Below, in pieces: positions 23,509-26,584 of a stretch of DNA of 26,584 nucleotides. Under the pieces are notes generated by a model that saw only the letters and a list, made by a program, of their open reading frames with translations, did not search any database and was not told the DNA's origin. The stretch's first letter is position 1. Every line of letters begins with the position of its first letter. Origin of the DNA: JANJWP01 sp964540725 (GTDB lineage Bacteria; Patescibacteriota; Gracilibacteria; BD1-5; UBA2023); contig CAZINU010000011.1 of the NCBI GenBank assembly GCA_964540725.1, forward strand, positions 1 through 26,584, written 5' to 3'. The translations under genes were made by a program, and so were the position numbers.

Positions 23509-25603
23509 TTATTCCGGAATCCGAAGTTCGAACCGGGCTCCGCGGAGGGTCTTGCCGACTCCTGCGGAAATCGTTCCTCCGTGCAGTTCCACGATTTTTT
23601 TACACAGGTACAACCCCATTCAGAGTCCGGCCATGTTTCCCCGGCCGGCATGGTATTTTTCGAACAGCTCGGAAGGATCGGCGTTTTCGAATCCGGCCCC
23701 GTTGTCTTCTACCGCGACGGAAAAACCTCCGTCGTCCGTCCGCGACGCTTCGATGCGTACTTCCGGATTTTTCGGATCGGCGAATTTCACGGCGTTCTGA
23801 AGGAGGTTCGATATGACCTGTTGGAACTGTATGCGGTCGATGTTCGCGAACGAAAGGGTCGAATCCGCATCGATTTCGAACCGTACCCGTTCGTGCAGCC
23901 TCGAATGGACGTCGAATTCGGTTTTGAGCAATCGCCCCACGTGGATGCGTTCCCGGAAGAGTTCTACCGGACGGACGTCGAAGCTTTGGACGGAAAAGAG
24001 CTTCGTAATGAGTTCGCCCGCCCGGGCAATCTGGGAATTCAGGAGCGAGAGTTCTTCCTTGAACGCGGGCTTTTTGAGCGCCCCCGGTTTTTCGAGGTCT
24101 TCGAGGAGCCCGTCCGCCTGGAAGATGGCGTTGGCGATGGGAGCCTTGATTTCGTGGGAAATGACGCTGATGAATTCTTTCTGCCGGTTGATGAGATCGT
24201 TGTATTCCATGGTCTTTTCGTCCACCTTCCGGTCGAGATTCGCCGAGAGGTCGCGGAGACGTTCGTTCGTGGCGATCTGGCGAACGAGAAGCCCCAGGAC
24301 GAAGGCGAAGTTTTCGAGCAGCCGAATCTCCCGATCGGAATAAAAATCGCCGAAGGGCTTCGTTCCGAGGAAGAGGATACCGACCGTTCCCGACGCGTCG
24401 GAGTCGGGAATCGGGATGGCCAGAAACGCTTCCTCGGGCATTCGGTTCGGAAGGTTCGGAAAGTTTCGGGCGGTTCCCGTTTCTTCCAGGAATACGAGAT
24501 CGTTCACGAACGTCCGTTTCGGATTCGCGTCGAAGTACCGCTGAATTTCGGCGTCTCACGAATTCCAGAGCTGTACCCCGGCCGTTTTCGTTTTGAACGT
24601 CCGTTCCATGCCCGATCGGATGAGGGCGTCCAGTTCTTCGAAATCGGCGATTCCCGAGATTTCTCGCTGCAGCGCGTCGAAACGTTCTTTCAATTCTTTT
24701 TCGGGACCCACGAGGAATCGCGTTCGAAGGAATCGGAAGGTTCCGGCGAACGCCGCGACGGCTACCGCGGCCAGCGCCATTGAGGGGACCGGACCCAAGC
24801 CCCAAAAGGCCGCGAAACGGACGGATCCGGACACTTCGGCCGCATACTCCGTTCCCGCGACGGCCGCCGTAGCGACCGCGAAGGAGGCCAGAACCGCCAG
24901 GGGTTGTCCAATTCCGTATCCCGTCGTGAAATAGTACCGACGGAGCGTCTGGTAGACGAAAACGGTGAAGGCGAGATAGAAGAGGACGAGTTCGCGTTCG
25001 AGTATCCATACCCCGAAGGAGGGGAGGATGAGTTGGAACACGACGACCGAAAGGAGGAGGGCGAACGTCGCGAACACGATTCTTCTGAGCCGGATGCGGT
25101 TCAGGGCCGCCTGTTGCCGGATGCGGATTCACGCGAGAATTCCGTATGCGAAAAGTCAAAAGACGTGGAATGACGCGTGGATGGGAAGGAACGGGCCGTA
25201 CTGCTCGCGGTATACGTCCGCGGAAGCGTCGTATTCGAGTCCGGATACGACGTACGGGGTCGCGAGATAGAACGCGAGGAGGGCGAAATACGGAACGCCG
25301 ATTATCCAAAGGAGTTTTCCGGAAACGCGTTTCGGTTCCGTTCCGAAAAATCCCATGAAGAGGACGAGCGAGTACGTGGCGCCGATTCCGATCCCGAAAT
25401 TCAGCCGGGAAAGGAAGAGGAGCACGTCGGGGTTCTCAACTCCCGAGAAAAACGCGAAATAGAACGTGAACCAGGCCGAGGCGAATGTCGTGAACAGGAA
25501 GAGGAACAGCCCCCGCCGGATTCCGGTATTTCCGAAATACGAGCGTCCCGCACGCGAGCGAGAGCGATATGGAAACCGCGTACAGGAGGGAATAGAAAAC
25601 CAT
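23509..25603 (-). CDS. Sensor histidine kinase with four UGA (Gly) codons and an apparent frameshift
   Basis: With TGA as glycine at 25156-25158, 25129-25131, 24556-24558 and 23620-23622, three standard-code ORFs merge into one kinase ending in TAA. The order is an N-terminal multi-helix membrane region (about seven to eight helices), a GAF-like domain (AFLAIPIPD...GTVGILFLG), a HisKA domain with phospho-acceptor His at 24154-24156 (EFISVISHEIKAPI), the HATPase N box (QQVISNLLQNAVKFADP), VEDNGAGF, and the G2 box AGL-G-MGLYLCKKIVELHGG. The last TGA is the invariant glycine. Upstream of 25425 the hydrophobic frame continues but has no start codon; the ATG at 25603 is in another frame. Removing one base from the G5 run (25510-25514) joins them (about 697 residues). 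It could be a sequencing error or a real mutation. Confidence 0.85.
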
Positions 25604-25630
25604 GAATCCTCGGATTATCGGATACGGGCG

Positions 25631-26509
25631 TTACGCCGCCATGAGGGAAGGGGAGGGGTCGTGCGTTTTTCCGGATCGGAGGATTTTGAGAAAATTCCGC
25701 AGTCCGCCCAGAAAACAATCTCGGTACATCTTAACCGGATTTTTATAAACGATAAGGTCGCAATCGTATTTTTCGCCGACCGCGGTCATTTTCGCCCGCA
25801 GTTCCGGTTCGTCTTCGATGCCGAGGGAAATGCCTTCCCGAACGCTCTCGCTCATCCGGTGGGTAACGCCTCACCGGTGCATTTCCGTCATTCCCGGCGT
25901 GGGAATCCGCGAATCCGGAAGGGATCGGGCGAACTGATGCATGATTTCGAACAGGTTTTGAAAATTCCGATACGGCTCCAAAAGTCCGAGCGACGACAGG
26001 AGCATGATTTCTTCGGGTTCGTATCCGAGGGTCCGAGCCACGCGCCCACGGATTTCGGGAAGTCCGACCTGTCCGTAGTGGTCGAGGAGGTCCAATTCGA
26101 AGATTCGATCAAGCGAATCCACGTACGCCTCTTCGAATCCGACGATTCCCCGGACGCTCGACTTGCAGAGCACGACGTACGCGTCGGAGCTGCGAAGGAG
26201 CCGGTCGCGGATTCGTTCGACGTTTCCGGGGCCATACACCAGCCGCGTCTTCCCTCCGCACTCGACGCAGGGAATCTCGTCGGTTCCGAGTGCCCGCATG
26301 ACGTGCGCGACGGTATCTTTGGCGAGTTCCGGGGGAAGGCGCGCGAAGGCTTCTTCCTTCGAAACCATTTTTCCGCATTCACGGCAATGTGCCAACTCGC
26401 CGAGTCCGGCTTCCGAGGCCCACATATCTTGCATGACTTCGTGGATTCCGACGAAATCGCGGTCCTTCAAATCTTCGGGGCGTACGGCTTCGATCGTAAG
26501 GGATTCCAT
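25631..26509 (-). CDS. Hypothetical protein with a four-cysteine zinc-ribbon-like segment and one UGA (Gly) codon
   Basis: In the standard code it splits into two ORFs. TGA at 25871-25873 read as glycine (residue 213, TEMHR-G-GVTHRM) gives 292 residues ending in TAA. The N-terminal part has CRECGK (C42, C45) and CVECGG (C81, C84), a likely zinc site, separated by a helix. The middle has DAYVVLCKSSVRGIVGFEEAYVDSLDRIFELDLL and a helical segment; the end has SLGIEDEPELRAKMTAVGEKYDCDLIVYKNP. The middle is somewhat reminiscent of acetyltransferase-like folds, but I cannot assign a family. It lies 27 bp upstream of the histidine kinase start and may be co-transcribed with it. Confidence 0.75.
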
Positions 26510-26538
26510 AGGAAAAAAGAAACGGAATAAGCCAGAGC

Positions 26539-26544
26539 GTTATA
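26539..26544 (-). promoter_or_regulatory. Putative -10 box upstream of the zinc-ribbon-like gene
   Basis: TATAAC on the minus strand, about 30 nt before the ATG at 26509. No clear -35 is visible. The remaining bases to 26584 show no gene. Confidence 0.35.
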
Positions 26545-26584
26545 GGCGGGACGCGTTACCGTTCCGTTACATTCGGGGGAAGCG

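Noticed and set aside
21905..23800. 631-codon plus-strand open frame over both response regulators
   Set aside because: Shadow of two well-supported regulator genes; no domain of its own.

Overview
This window looks like a bacterial chromosome fragment from the Candidate Phyla Radiation, from a lineage in the Gracilibacteria/Absconditabacteria group that reads UGA as glycine (translation table 25). The evidence is in the sequence. Every confidently called complete gene ends in TAA or TAG, and ten or so genes carry in-frame TGA codons at positions where their families have glycine. Examples are the G-box of a histidine kinase (AGL-G-MGLYLCKK), the HSDQ-G-SEY motif of an IS3 transposase, and the end of the winged helix of an OmpR-type regulator (RRKL-G-GDF). 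TGG still encodes Trp. The chromosome is strikingly GC-rich for such a lineage. Most core genes lack a Shine-Dalgarno sequence.

Layout. 1-1555 (+): a membrane-anchored helix-turn-helix protein and UMP kinase (pyrH). 1559-8051 (-): a Bat-type von Willebrand A cluster (batC, batB, batA and a small membrane partner), an FtsQ-like divisome protein, rbfA and a polymerase-domain-only DNA polymerase I. 8236-9457 (+): a small membrane protein and a P-loop nucleotide kinase. 9545-12274 (-): a MATE/Wzx-type flippase and a PEGA-like membrane protein, both interrupted by UGA codons. 12331-13059 (+): DNA polymerase III delta'. 13164-14012 (-): an MscS channel. 14111-14187 (+): tRNA-Lys(CUU).

14188-16823 is an accessory island between tRNA-Lys and an imperfect repeat of its 3' end. 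It holds a small coiled-coil protein gene, fused remnants of IS3 and IS30 transposases, an AT-rich 335-codon gene that is open only if its 12 in-frame TGA codons are read as glycine, a perfect 24-bp-stem palindrome, and a GC-rich multi-hairpin element with tRNA-derived ends (a candidate structured RNA).

16895-21080 holds a single-chain, mitochondrial-type phenylalanyl-tRNA synthetase (-), a short accessory stretch with the only called gene that stops on TGA (+), a MarR regulator (+), and glycyl-tRNA synthetase (-). The glyS leader is a T-box riboswitch whose UGGA bulge matches tRNA-Gly. 21404-26509 holds a cysteine-containing hypothetical protein, two OmpR-type response regulators converging tail to tail, a multi-TM/GAF-like sensor histidine kinase (four in-frame UGA codons and one apparent frameshift), and a zinc-ribbon-like protein of unknown function.

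The most noteworthy items are the UGA-dense hidden gene, which a standard-code host could not translate intact, the tRNA-derived structured element beside it, the T-box controlling glycyl-tRNA supply in an organism with a fifth glycine codon, and the monomeric-type PheRS.
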